The position numbers were made by a program, and so were the translations under genes. The notes beneath the pieces are model-generated. The model did not search any database and was not told the DNA's origin. It saw nothing but the letters and a program-made list of their open reading frames with translations. Below, in pieces: positions 1 through 5,453 of a stretch of 5,453 nucleotides of DNA. Position 1 is the first letter of the stretch. The number at the start of each line of letters is the position of its first letter. The stretch comes from Veillonellaceae bacterium (GTDB lineage Bacteria; Bacillota_C; Negativicutes; Veillonellales; Veillonellaceae). The stretch is taken from the NCBI GenBank assembly GCA_902834965.1, contig CADFKY010000073.1:1-5453 (forward strand). The letters are read 5' to 3'.

Positions 1-1432
1 CGGCCTTTTTCAAGTTAGGCACAGATGTTGGGCATGTAGCAGGTGTACAAGCACCGTTAGGGCCTAAGTCTTCTGCACGGCTCACAAATGTTGTATGTAA
101 CATGTGATGTGCTTTATGGCTCATAGGTTTACCATCGAAGAACTCTGCATATAATTTTTGGATATCTGGATTATCACAAGCTGCTTTTACTGTTACTTCC
201 GCATCACGAGTGTACAAGGAAGCAATACGAGCTTCACGAGCTTTATCAGCCATTGGTAATTTAACGCGTGGTTGACCACCACCACCGATACAGCCACCAC
301 GGCACGCCATTACTTCAATGAAGTCATAATGGATATTTTCTGCACGCATGCGTTCGATGAACTTACGCAAGTTGCCTGTACCATGAACAGCCGCTACATG
401 TAATGTTTTGTCCCCAATCACTACGTCTGCTTCACGAGCACCGTCCATACCACGAATTGCTTCGAATGGGATCAATGTTTGAGGTGCATCTTCACCAGTT
501 GCTAATTTGTAAGCCGCACGCATAGCCGCTTCCATAACGCCACCAGTATTACCGAAGATGATACCACCACCAGATGCTTCACCCATCAATGGATCAAATG
601 AAGAATCTTCTAATTCATCAAAGTTGATTTCTTCTGCACGTAACCATTTTGCAAGTTCACGTGTAGTAATACAGTAGTCTGTATCACGCATTTCTGGTAC
701 ATCCCAATATTCAGCAGAGGAGTTCATTTCGTCACGACGAATTTCGAATTTCTTAGCTGTACAAGGTGTTACTGCAACAGCAACGATTTGTTTTGCATCA
801 AGGCCCATTTTTTCAGCAAAATATGTTTTTTGTGTAGGCGCTTGCATTGCAATTGGACTCTTAGCAGTAGACAAGTTTGGCAAGAATTCTGGATAGAATG
901 TTTCAGCAAATTTAACCCAAGCAGGGCAACAAGATGTGAATTGAGGCAATACGGAATCACTATTGATAACGCGTTCCAACAACTCAGATGCTTCCTCCAT
1001 GATAGTCATGTCCGCACCAAAGTTTGTATCGAGAATATAGTCGCCACCTAATTTACGAAGAGCAGCTACCATTTTACCTTCTACGAATGTACCCGCATCA
1101 AGACCAAATTCTTCACCTAAGCCAACACGTACAGCAGGTGCAGTTTGGAATACAACGATTTTATTAGGGTCAGCAATAGCTGCTTTTACTTCATCAATTT
1201 CAGAGCGTTCATTGATGGAATCAAATGGACAAATAGATGCACATTGACCGCAATGAATACAAATTGGATGATCCCCATTTGTTGTTAAATCATAATAATC
1301 AAATACGCCCATGTCTACAGCACAAGCTTTACGACATAAGGAGCAGTTTTTACATTTGGATAAATCTTGTACTAATGCAATATTTCCGTCTTCAATTGGC
1401 ACGCGACGGTCTAAAAATTGGTACTTACTCAT
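1..1432 (-). CDS. hydA: [FeFe]-hydrogenase, two [4Fe-4S] clusters plus H-cluster domain (C-terminal end outside window)
   Basis: Iron-only hydrogenase, reversibly reducing protons to H2 with electrons from ferredoxin or flavodoxin; expected in the cytoplasm. I read 477 codons with no stop, so the 3' end lies beyond base 1. Residues 27-37 (C27, C30, C33, C37) and 58-68 (C58, C61, C64, C68) form a bacterial-type 2[4Fe-4S] ferredoxin domain. The catalytic domain carries L1 TSCCPAW (166-172), L2 TPCTAKKFE (222-230) and L3 EVMACRGGCIGGGG (373-386). This gives the H-cluster ligands C169, C224, C377 and C381, and the proton-relay C168. By alignment with Clostridium CpI the relay residues E147, E150 and S188 are also present. 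The oddity is Thr222 where CpI has Met in L2. Start: the ATG at 1432 follows AGGAGG (1438-1443) with a 5-nt spacer. The length fits the short Megasphaera-type enzyme (about 484 residues), so few residues should be missing. The family is certain; the physiological direction is not visible. Confidence 0.96.
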   Translation of the reverse strand, partial: MSKYQFLDRRVPIEDGNIALVQDLSKCKNCSLCRKACAVDMGVFDYYDLTTNGDHPICIHCGQCASICPFDSINERSEIDEVKAAIADPNKIVVFQTAPAVRVGLGEEFGLDAGTFVEGKMVAALRKLGGDYILDTNFGADMTIMEEASELLERVINSDSVLPQFTSCCPAWVKFAETFYPEFLPNLSTAKSPIAMQAPTQKTYFAEKMGLDAKQIVAVAVTPCTAKKFEIRRDEMNSSAEYWDVPEMRDTDYCITTRELAKWLRAEEINFDELEDSSFDPLMGEASGGGIIFGNTGGVMEAAMRAAYKLATGEDAPQTLIPFEAIRGMDGAREADVVIGDKTLHVAAVHGTGNLRKFIERMRAENIHYDFIEVMACRGGCIGGGGQPRVKLPMADKAREARIASLYTRDAEVTVKAACDNPDIQKLYAEFFDGKPMSHKAHHMLHTTFVSRAEDLGPNGACTPATCPTSVPNLKKA

Positions 1433-1450
1433 GAGTTCCTCCTACTTAGG

Positions 1451-1467
1451 TAACGTTGTTATCGTTA
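1451..1467. promoter_or_regulatory. Inverted repeat in the hydrogenase leader, candidate operator
   Basis: A perfect 5-bp inverted repeat, TAACG-N7-CGTTA, lies between the predicted transcription start (about 1470) and the ribosome binding site (1438-1443) of the hydrogenase gene. That is a usual place for a repressor site. It could also be chance in AT-rich DNA. It contains a TTGTTA half-site reminiscent of redox-sensor Rex sites, but no second half with correct spacing. Confidence 0.3.
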
Positions 1468-1476
1468 ATCGATGAA

Positions 1477-1505
1477 ATTATACTATAAATTGTGACTTTT
1501 ATCAA
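1477..1505 (-). promoter_or_regulatory. Sigma-A promoter of the hydrogenase gene
   Basis: On the minus strand TTGATA (1500-1505) is followed after exactly 17 bp by TATAAT (1477-1482), one mismatch from consensus over both hexamers. Transcription should start near 1470, giving a leader of about 38 nt that includes AGGAGG. The hydrogenase is therefore likely transcribed separately from the ABC-F gene upstream of it, and strongly. Confidence 0.85.
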
Positions 1506-1510
1506 TAAAT

Positions 1511-1520
1511 TTACATGTAA
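1511..1520. promoter_or_regulatory. Palindrome TTACATGTAA just upstream of the hydrogenase -35 box
   Basis: A perfect 10-bp palindrome begins 5 bp upstream of the -35 box (1500-1505), centred roughly 45 bp upstream of the predicted start. An activator touching RNA polymerase would typically bind there. No known regulator is assigned to it. Confidence 0.3.
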
Positions 1521-1541
1521 TTCCTTTGCATAACAGATATT

Positions 1542-1570
1542 AAAAAATCGCATGCTATAAGGAATTATAG
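1542..1570 (-). terminator. Weak possible terminator after the ABC-F gene
   Basis: On the minus strand CTATAA-TTCC-TTATAG (1555-1570) can fold into a 6-bp hairpin overlapping the ABC-F stop codon. A run of six T (1542-1547) follows, but 7 nt after the stem. The stem is AT-rich and the spacing poor, so termination here would be inefficient and some ABC-F transcripts may read into the hydrogenase gene. Confidence 0.25.
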
Positions 1571-3571
1571 GCGTTCTTCCAATTCCATCCACCGTTCTGT
1601 GAGCGCATCTATTTGGGATTGAGTCTCTTCTCGCTCAGCCATCAAGGATTGCATCTTCTCATAATCAGTAGCAACTTGACTAATCATGACATCGAGGCCC
1701 TTTACTAAATGCTCTAATTTAGGCAATTCCTCCATGATGTTAGCATACTCCGCTTCTTCCGCTTTATTTAGCCCCTTCTTTGGTGCTTCTTTGAAAGTAT
1801 CTCCTCCAGAAGTTGTGATGCTACTATCACTCCCATCTACCGAAGTGCCTAACGATGAGTCATCACTGGCAGTACTAGGTGCAACCCCTTCCGCTTTTTC
1901 ATCTTTAGAAGTAACAGATGTACCTGTATTAGCCATATAGAATGGGCGCTTTCCAACGCTACTTTCATCTAAAGAATCCTTGTAATCAGAATAGGAGCCA
2001 TGAACAATCTCAATATGACCATCACCACTAAACACAAAAAGTTTGTCCACAACGCGGTCTAGGAAATAACGATCGTGACATACGGTGATAATGACACCAC
2101 TAAAGGAGTCAAGGAAATCCTCTAGTACCTCTAATGTAGGAATATCAAGATCATTGGTCGGTTCGTCTAGTAACAAAACATTAGGAGCGCTCATAAGCAA
2201 CTTTAATAGATACAACCGACGTCGTTCGCCACCTGAAAGTTTACGGATTGGCACACCATGTAGCTCAGGGGTAAACAGGAATCGTTCAAGAATCTGACCT
2301 GCACTCAATGTAGAGCCATCGCCCAACACCATATACGAATGGTCTTCACGAATATAATCGAGAACGCGCATATCTTCATCAAACTCAGGCAGTTCTTGTT
2401 TGAAATGTGCAATGCGAACTGTCTCGCCTTTACCAATCGTACCGCTTGTAGGTTCATAGGTTCCATCAAGAATGTTCATAAAGGTGGACTTGCCAACCCC
2501 ATTAGGGCCAACGATACCGATACGATCATGACGCACTACATGGTAGGTAAAATCCTTAATCATAGGACGATTGCCAAAGTAGAATGCTAAATGTTCAATA
2601 TCAAAGATGGTTTTCCCTAAACGTGTTTTTAAGGCAATAGGATCCATTTGATCCGGGCGTCTAGTTTTCTCCATATTCTTAAGTTTTTCATAGCGGTCTA
2701 AACGAGCCTTTTGCTTTGTCGTTCTCGCCAACGCACCACGGCGTACCCATTCGATTTCTCGTTTTAAGAACTGACGACGCTTCTCTTCTGTAGCCGCCTC
2801 ACGAGCCTCTCGATCAGCCTTTAAGGCAATAAATTCTTCGTAGTTGCCATCGTATTGGTACATACGTCGATTCGATAATTCTAAAATCCCATTACATACT
2901 GAATCGAGGAAATATCTATCATGGGTACTAATTAATAGTCCTCCTTGGCGAGCACTTAAATAAGACTCTAGCCAATCGATACTATCTTCATCTAAATGGT
3001 TTGTCGGTTCGTCCAGCAATAATAGGTCACAAGGATATAATAATGCCTGCCCTAATGCAAGGCGACGCTTTTGACCACCAGATAACATAGCCACTTTTTG
3101 ATTTACATCAGGAAAGCCTAATTTAGATAAAATAATACGAGCCTCTTGCTCCACTTGCCATCCATCTTGTTGATCCATCTGCTCCAAGGCATTCATGTAG
3201 TTACGAGATACTTTAGCATCCTCGCCACCAGTCTCTTGCATTTCGCGATATTCACGACTAATGCGCTCAAAGGATTGTACCATTCGTAAACGAGGATGAT
3301 CACCATCAAGAACAGCTTCTAGTAATGTAGAATTCGGATCAAACTCAGGTGTTTGTGCTAGATAATGTATACTAGCCTTACCATTTCGCTCAATGGTCCC
3401 CTTATCAGGCTCCATTTGTCCTGCTAAGATTTTTAAGAAAGTAGACTTACCTGTCCCATTAATGCCCACAAGACCTAGTCGTTTTTCGGTGGTGAAAGTA
3501 ATATTTACCTCCTTAAACAGCAGTCGTGTGCCATATGATTTTTCTATGTTTTGTAAACTAATAACGTTCAT
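1565..3571 (-). CDS. uup: ABC-F family ATPase, Uup/YfmR type
   Basis: Soluble twin-ATPase of the ABC-F family. Relatives act on the ribosome (YfmR relieves stalling alongside EF-P), and E. coli Uup is also linked to DNA transactions. It has 668 residues. ABC domain 1: Walker A GINGTGKS (36-43), signature LSGGQ (163-167), Walker B with catalytic E188, H-loop H217. An Arg/Lys-rich interdomain linker (about 247-320) carries the Uup-like WVRRGALARTTKQKAR (275-290), the arm that contacts P-site tRNA in the family. ABC domain 2: GPNGVGKS (355-362), LSGGE (445-449), E470, H499. A Ser/Thr-rich spacer (about 546-596) leads to a C-terminal coiled coil (about 601-668), the mark of Uup against the shorter EttA. 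There is no transmembrane segment. Start: the ATG at 3571 follows AGGAG (3578-3582). The short leader has no room for an attenuator, which argues for housekeeping rather than drug-induced resistance. It is slightly longer than usual (about 630-640) because of the spacer. Confidence 0.93.
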   Translation of the reverse strand: MNVISLQNIEKSYGTRLLFKEVNITFTTEKRLGLVGINGTGKSTFLKILAGQMEPDKGTIERNGKASIHYLAQTPEFDPNSTLLEAVLDGDHPRLRMVQSFERISREYREMQETGGEDAKVSRNYMNALEQMDQQDGWQVEQEARIILSKLGFPDVNQKVAMLSGGQKRRLALGQALLYPCDLLLLDEPTNHLDEDSIDWLESYLSARQGGLLISTHDRYFLDSVCNGILELSNRRMYQYDGNYEEFIALKADREAREAATEEKRRQFLKREIEWVRRGALARTTKQKARLDRYEKLKNMEKTRRPDQMDPIALKTRLGKTIFDIEHLAFYFGNRPMIKDFTYHVVRHDRIGIVGPNGVGKSTFMNILDGTYEPTSGTIGKGETVRIAHFKQELPEFDEDMRVLDYIREDHSYMVLGDGSTLSAGQILERFLFTPELHGVPIRKLSGGERRRLYLLKLLMSAPNVLLLDEPTNDLDIPTLEVLEDFLDSFSGVIITVCHDRYFLDRVVDKLFVFSGDGHIEIVHGSYSDYKDSLDESSVGKRPFYMANTGTSVTSKDEKAEGVAPSTASDDSSLGTSVDGSDSSITTSGGDTFKEAPKKGLNKAEEAEYANIMEELPKLEHLVKGLDVMISQVATDYEKMQSLMAEREETQSQIDALTERWMELEERL

Positions 3572-3602
3572 CGTATGCTCCTATTATGTCATTCTGATAT
3601 TT

Positions 3603-3631
3603 ATTATACTACACATTACCATTGACAGTAA
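3603..3631 (-). promoter_or_regulatory. Promoter of the ABC-F gene
   Basis: A perfect TATAAT on the minus strand (3603-3608) lies 31 bp upstream of the ABC-F start codon. The best -35 at 17 bp spacing is the poor TTACTG (3626-3631). There is no TGn extension. The predicted leader is about 25 nt. The -35 region overlaps that of the opposite promoter. Confidence 0.65.
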
Positions 3632-3650
3632 CAGGCCCCCTCAGTAGAAT
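3622..3650 (+). promoter_or_regulatory. Promoter of the acidic-protein gene
   Basis: A perfect TTGACA (3622-3627) and TAGAAT (3645-3650) are separated by 17 bp. Transcription should start near 3657, leaving a leader of about 26 nt that contains AGGAGGT (3673-3679). Much closer to consensus than the divergent promoter it overlaps. Confidence 0.8.
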
Positions 3651-3683
3651 AAACGTAACGTATATATTCATGAGGAGGTCCAC

Positions 3684-4004
3684 ATGGCAGCAGATATCGT
3701 TTTAGACTTTTATGAAACTATCAACTTTGAACTTATCGATATCGATGGGTATGACACATTATTTACAGAGCTCTTGGAAGATGGCACCTATGCAACTGTG
3801 TCCGATGATGACGGTCATTTGCCAGAGGATTTAGAAACACCAATCGTATTCAATGTATACGACGATAATGACTCCTTCCAATGGAGTGTGACCCTCGATG
3901 ATTCTTACCAACTAAAAGACTTGTTGGACAGTGCTGAAAGCACAGATGCATTCTTGGAAACACTTCAAAACATTCGACAAGAACATATTGAACAATACCA
4001 ATAA
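3684..4004 (+). CDS. Small, extremely acidic protein of unknown function
   Basis: I do not recognise this 106-residue protein. That it is a real gene is supported by a strong promoter (3622-3650), AGGAGGT (3673-3679) 4 nt before the ATG, and a strong terminator right after the stop. It has 18 Asp and 10 Glu against one Lys (78) and one Arg (98), no Cys, and many aromatics (13 Phe/Tyr/Trp), so a folded and very acidic protein is likely. Residues 1-75 look like alternating beta strands with acidic turns (for example D41-D43 and D60-D63); residues 76-106 look helical. There is no signal peptide or membrane segment, so it should be cytoplasmic. It is the only plus-strand gene seen here, divergent from the ABC-F gene. 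Possibilities, all unproven: a relative of the acidic DUF1292 family of Firmicutes, or a protein that mimics nucleic acid or binds a basic partner such as the ABC-F linker. No function is assigned. Confidence 0.85.
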   Translation: MAADIVLDFYETINFELIDIDGYDTLFTELLEDGTYATVSDDDGHLPEDLETPIVFNVYDDNDSFQWSVTLDDSYQLKDLLDSAESTDAFLETLQNIRQEHIEQYQ

Positions 4005-4007
4005 AAC

Positions 4008-4042
4008 AAAAGCGATGACCTATATAAGATCATCGCTTTTTT
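4008..4042. terminator. Rho-independent terminator, probably bidirectional
   Basis: AAAAGCGATGA (4008-4018) pairs perfectly with TCATCGCTTTT (4030-4040) around an 11-nt loop, starting 3 nt after the stop of the acidic-protein gene. Six T (4037-4042) follow on the plus strand. On the minus strand the stem is followed by TTTTGTTTT, so it can also stop the convergent glycosyltransferase transcript, whose gene ends about 120 bp away. Confidence 0.9.
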
Positions 4043-4050
4043 AATTTTAT

Positions 4051-4086
4051 GATAGAACATATAACGTTGATATAGCATATAACGTT
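4051..4086. repeat. Two tandem 18-bp repeats between convergent genes
   Basis: GATAGAACATATAACGTT (4051-4068) is followed directly by GATATAGCATATAACGTT (4069-4086), identical at 16 of 18 positions. Each unit ends in the palindrome AACGTT. It lies in the 160-bp gap 4005-4164, after the terminator. The rest of that gap is AT-rich and shows nothing I can name. This may be a small replication-slippage duplication or paired protein-binding sites. Confidence 0.8.
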
Positions 4087-4164
4087 TATCGAACTAACAT
4101 CATTAATAAAAGAATAGCATTATATAGCTTTTACAATCACTATGATTCTGTAAATACTAGACTA

Positions 4165-5319
4165 TTAACTAATAGATTGCTCTGCTTTCACTAATTCTAC
4201 CGGCGTCTCAGCATCTAATATGGCTATAAGACTATTTACGATATTAGCCGCACCATCCACATGCCATTCACGAGCACGCTCAGACATTTGTTGAAGTCTT
4301 GGAGAGTTAATAAGAAGCGCGGTCACAACGTCTTCCAAGTTATGAATATCACGAGCCCAACGAGCACAACCTCGTTGTTCTAACAGCTCTGCATTGGCCT
4401 CTTCTTGCCCTGGTATGGCATTAAAGAATACCATAGGCAAACCAATAGTAACCGCTTCCATACATGTTAATGCACCAGGCTTTGTAACTAGCAAGGAAGA
4501 CGACTTCATAAGTTCCGAAATATTCGTAGTATATCCGTATACAATGGTCTTAGTTCGCATAGATTCACTAAGGGTAACTAAGGATTCATAAAGAGATGTA
4601 TTTTGACCGGCTACGACAGTAATTTCATCAATACCGTTTACTTCATCTAAATGTTTTAATGCCGTTTCTAGAGAACCTAAACCTAGGCCACCGCCCATAA
4701 CGAGCACTTTTACCGGTTTCTCTAAGCTATATTCTTCAATAGCATCACGGAAGAAGGAGCGTCGTACAGGAATACCTGATACATGGATGCGTGATTTATC
4801 AATACCAGCTGCTACCATTTCATCTACCATCGATTCAGTAGCTACATAGTATGTATCAATTTGAGGGTATAGCCAAAATTGATGACTACTAAAGTCCGTC
4901 ATGATAGCCACTAATGGTACATCGATATGTCCTTGGCGTTTTAAGATAGACGCTGCACCACATGGGAATGGATGCGTAAATACCATTACATCTGGCGCTT
5001 CTTGTTGTACCAATTTGAGCATGCGGCTTTTCAATAGGTATGATAATGCAGTTTGCATAATCGTACCTCGTTTTTCCCCTTTTGATACGCGGTAAATCAT
5101 ATCATATAGCATCGGGAATACGTCAATCATCTTGATGTATGTGCCCTTGATCAAATGCTCTACAGACATGGTTTCTGTATCAAGAAAGTCCACATGAGTT
5201 ATCGATGCTTGTGGTTCTTTCTCTTTCCAATATTCTTCTATGGCTCTGGCGGCCTGCATATGTCCTGTCCCAATAGAAGCGGACACGATGAGAACCTTCC
5301 GTGATCTTTCGTTATTCAT
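4165..5319 (-). CDS. MGDG-synthase/UgtP-like glycosyltransferase (GT28-type)
   Basis: GT-B fold glycosyltransferase of the monogalactosyl/processive diacylglycerol glucosyltransferase group. Family members transfer a sugar from a nucleotide sugar, usually UDP-linked, to diacylglycerol at the inner face of the cytoplasmic membrane. Of its 384 residues, 1-170 form the acceptor-side domain: the GTGH loop (17-20) with following AARAI, THPFP (115-119) and TDFSSHQFW (141-149). From about 200 comes the donor domain, with the glycine loop MGGGLGLG (208-215), the nucleotide-binding stretch KPGALTCMEA (280-289) and PGQEEAN (303-309). There is no signal peptide or membrane helix; peripheral membrane attachment is expected. 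The ATG at 5319 follows AAAGGG (5326-5331), a moderate ribosome binding site, with 6 nt spacing. It has its own extended -10 promoter and ends convergently with the acidic-protein gene. Donor and acceptor cannot be read from the sequence; glycolipid synthesis is the family-based inference. MurG, also GT28, is less likely given the N-terminal motifs. Confidence 0.9.
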   Translation of the reverse strand: MNNERSRKVLIVSASIGTGHMQAARAIEEYWKEKEPQASITHVDFLDTETMSVEHLIKGTYIKMIDVFPMLYDMIYRVSKGEKRGTIMQTALSYLLKSRMLKLVQQEAPDVMVFTHPFPCGAASILKRQGHIDVPLVAIMTDFSSHQFWLYPQIDTYYVATESMVDEMVAAGIDKSRIHVSGIPVRRSFFRDAIEEYSLEKPVKVLVMGGGLGLGSLETALKHLDEVNGIDEITVVAGQNTSLYESLVTLSESMRTKTIVYGYTTNISELMKSSSLLVTKPGALTCMEAVTIGLPMVFFNAIPGQEEANAELLEQRGCARWARDIHNLEDVVTALLINSPRLQQMSERAREWHVDGAANIVNSLIAILDAETPVELVKAEQSIS

Positions 5320-5339
5320 AGTACACCCTTTCTCTGTGC

Positions 5340-5348
5340 ATTATACCA
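5340..5348 (-). promoter_or_regulatory. Extended -10 promoter of the glycosyltransferase gene
   Basis: The minus strand reads TGG-TATAAT, a perfect -10 (5340-5345) with the TGn extension (5346-5348). No good -35 exists; the positions where it would lie (about 5363-5368) are inside the upstream terminator stem. The predicted start near 5333 leaves a leader of only about 14 nt, barely containing the ribosome binding site. Confidence 0.7.
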
Positions 5349-5358
5349 TAAATAGACG

Positions 5359-5386
5359 AAAAAAAGAGACCTCGAAAGGTCTCTTT
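5359..5386 (-). terminator. Rho-independent terminator with UUCG loop
   Basis: On the minus strand AAAGAGACCT (5377-5386) pairs with AGGTCTCTTT (5363-5372) around a TTCG tetraloop, an unusually stable loop. A run of seven T (5359-5365) follows. It ends the gene whose stop codon is at 5402-5404, 15 bp upstream of the hairpin. On the plus strand no T-run follows, so it works one way only. Confidence 0.92.
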
Positions 5387-5401
5387 CCAATCCATTAGGG
5401 A

Positions 5402-5453
5402 TTATTTTTTGCGTTTTTTAGCTTTTGCAGCGTTAACTTGTTCTTTCAAACCT
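5402..5453 (-). CDS. C-terminal tail of an unidentified gene (5' part outside window)
   Basis: Only the last 16 codons are visible, reading GLKEQVNAAKAKKRKK before a TAA at 5402-5404. The frame is supported by the terminator placed just after the stop. Lys and Arg make up 8 of the 16 residues, and the end looks like a basic, disordered tail of the kind seen on nucleic-acid-binding or ribosome-associated proteins. The product cannot be named from this. Confidence 0.6.
   Translation of the reverse strand, partial: GLKEQVNAAKAKKRKK

Noticed and set aside
769..1434. Short open frames overlapping the hydrogenase gene in other frames (for example 788-1051 plus and 1237-1434 plus)
   Set aside because: They lie wholly or almost wholly over a certain hydrogenase gene, show no recognisable protein features, and are expected by chance opposite a long coding frame.
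1456..1473. Rex (NADH-sensing) operator in the hydrogenase leader
   Set aside because: TTGTTA is present, but the second half at the spacing of the Rex consensus (TTGTTAA-N4-TTAACAA) does not match, so only a half-site is visible.
1686..2590. Plus-strand open frames opposite the ABC-F gene
   Set aside because: All are antisense to motif-confirmed coding sequence and look like shadows of its codon pattern.
1565..3571. ABC-F protein as an antibiotic-resistance determinant
   Set aside because: The C-terminal coiled coil and the linker motif fit Uup/YfmR housekeeping proteins, and the short leader has no attenuator peptide or hairpin typical of inducible resistance genes.
3670..3683. Alternative ATG at 3670 for the acidic protein
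   Set aside because: It is out of frame with the 106-residue reading frame and lies before the ribosome binding site at 3673-3679.
4051..4086. CRISPR-like array
   Set aside because: There are only two units, directly adjacent with no spacer, and no cas gene is in the window.
4107..4133. Inverted repeat TAAAAG/CTTTTA as a second terminator
   Set aside because: The stem is 6 bp with one G-C pair and a 15-nt AT-rich loop, too weak; the hairpin at 4008-4042 already serves both directions.

Overview
The window comes from a low-GC (roughly 40%), gene-dense bacterial chromosome with Firmicutes-type signals: strong AGGAGG ribosome binding sites and near-consensus sigma-A promoters. The hydrogenase is of the short two-[4Fe-4S]-plus-H-cluster type and resembles, as I recall it, the roughly 484-residue enzyme of Megasphaera elsdenii. 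With the other genes, this suggests an anaerobic member of the Negativicutes, most likely Veillonella or a close relative. The genus is inferred from recall, not from a search.

Layout: bases 1-1432 (minus) hold almost all of an [FeFe]-hydrogenase gene whose last codons lie outside the window. It has its own very good promoter at 1477-1505, flanked by two palindromic operator candidates. Bases 1565-3571 (minus) hold a complete Uup/YfmR-type ABC-F ATPase. A 112-base gap follows, with two promoters firing outwards whose -35 regions overlap. One serves the ABC-F gene. The other serves a 106-residue, extremely acidic protein of unknown function at 3684-4004 (plus). That gene ends in a strong hairpin terminator (4008-4042) that can work in both directions, followed by a tandem 18-bp repeat. 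Convergent to it lies a complete MGDG-synthase/UgtP-like glycosyltransferase (4165-5319, minus) with an extended -10 promoter. That promoter sits directly against the terminator of the next gene, of which only a lysine-rich C-terminal tail is visible (5402-5453, minus).

The genes look like independent transcription units rather than one pathway: fermentative hydrogen metabolism, ribosome or DNA housekeeping, an unknown acidic protein, and envelope glycolipid synthesis. Each has its own promoter or a terminator between it and its neighbour. There is no mobile element, CRISPR array, RNA gene or obvious defence system, and no stretch over 300 bases lacks a gene. The least explained items are the acidic protein and its shared promoter region, the Met-to-Thr change in the hydrogenase active-site motif, and the operator-like palindromes at the hydrogenase promoter.
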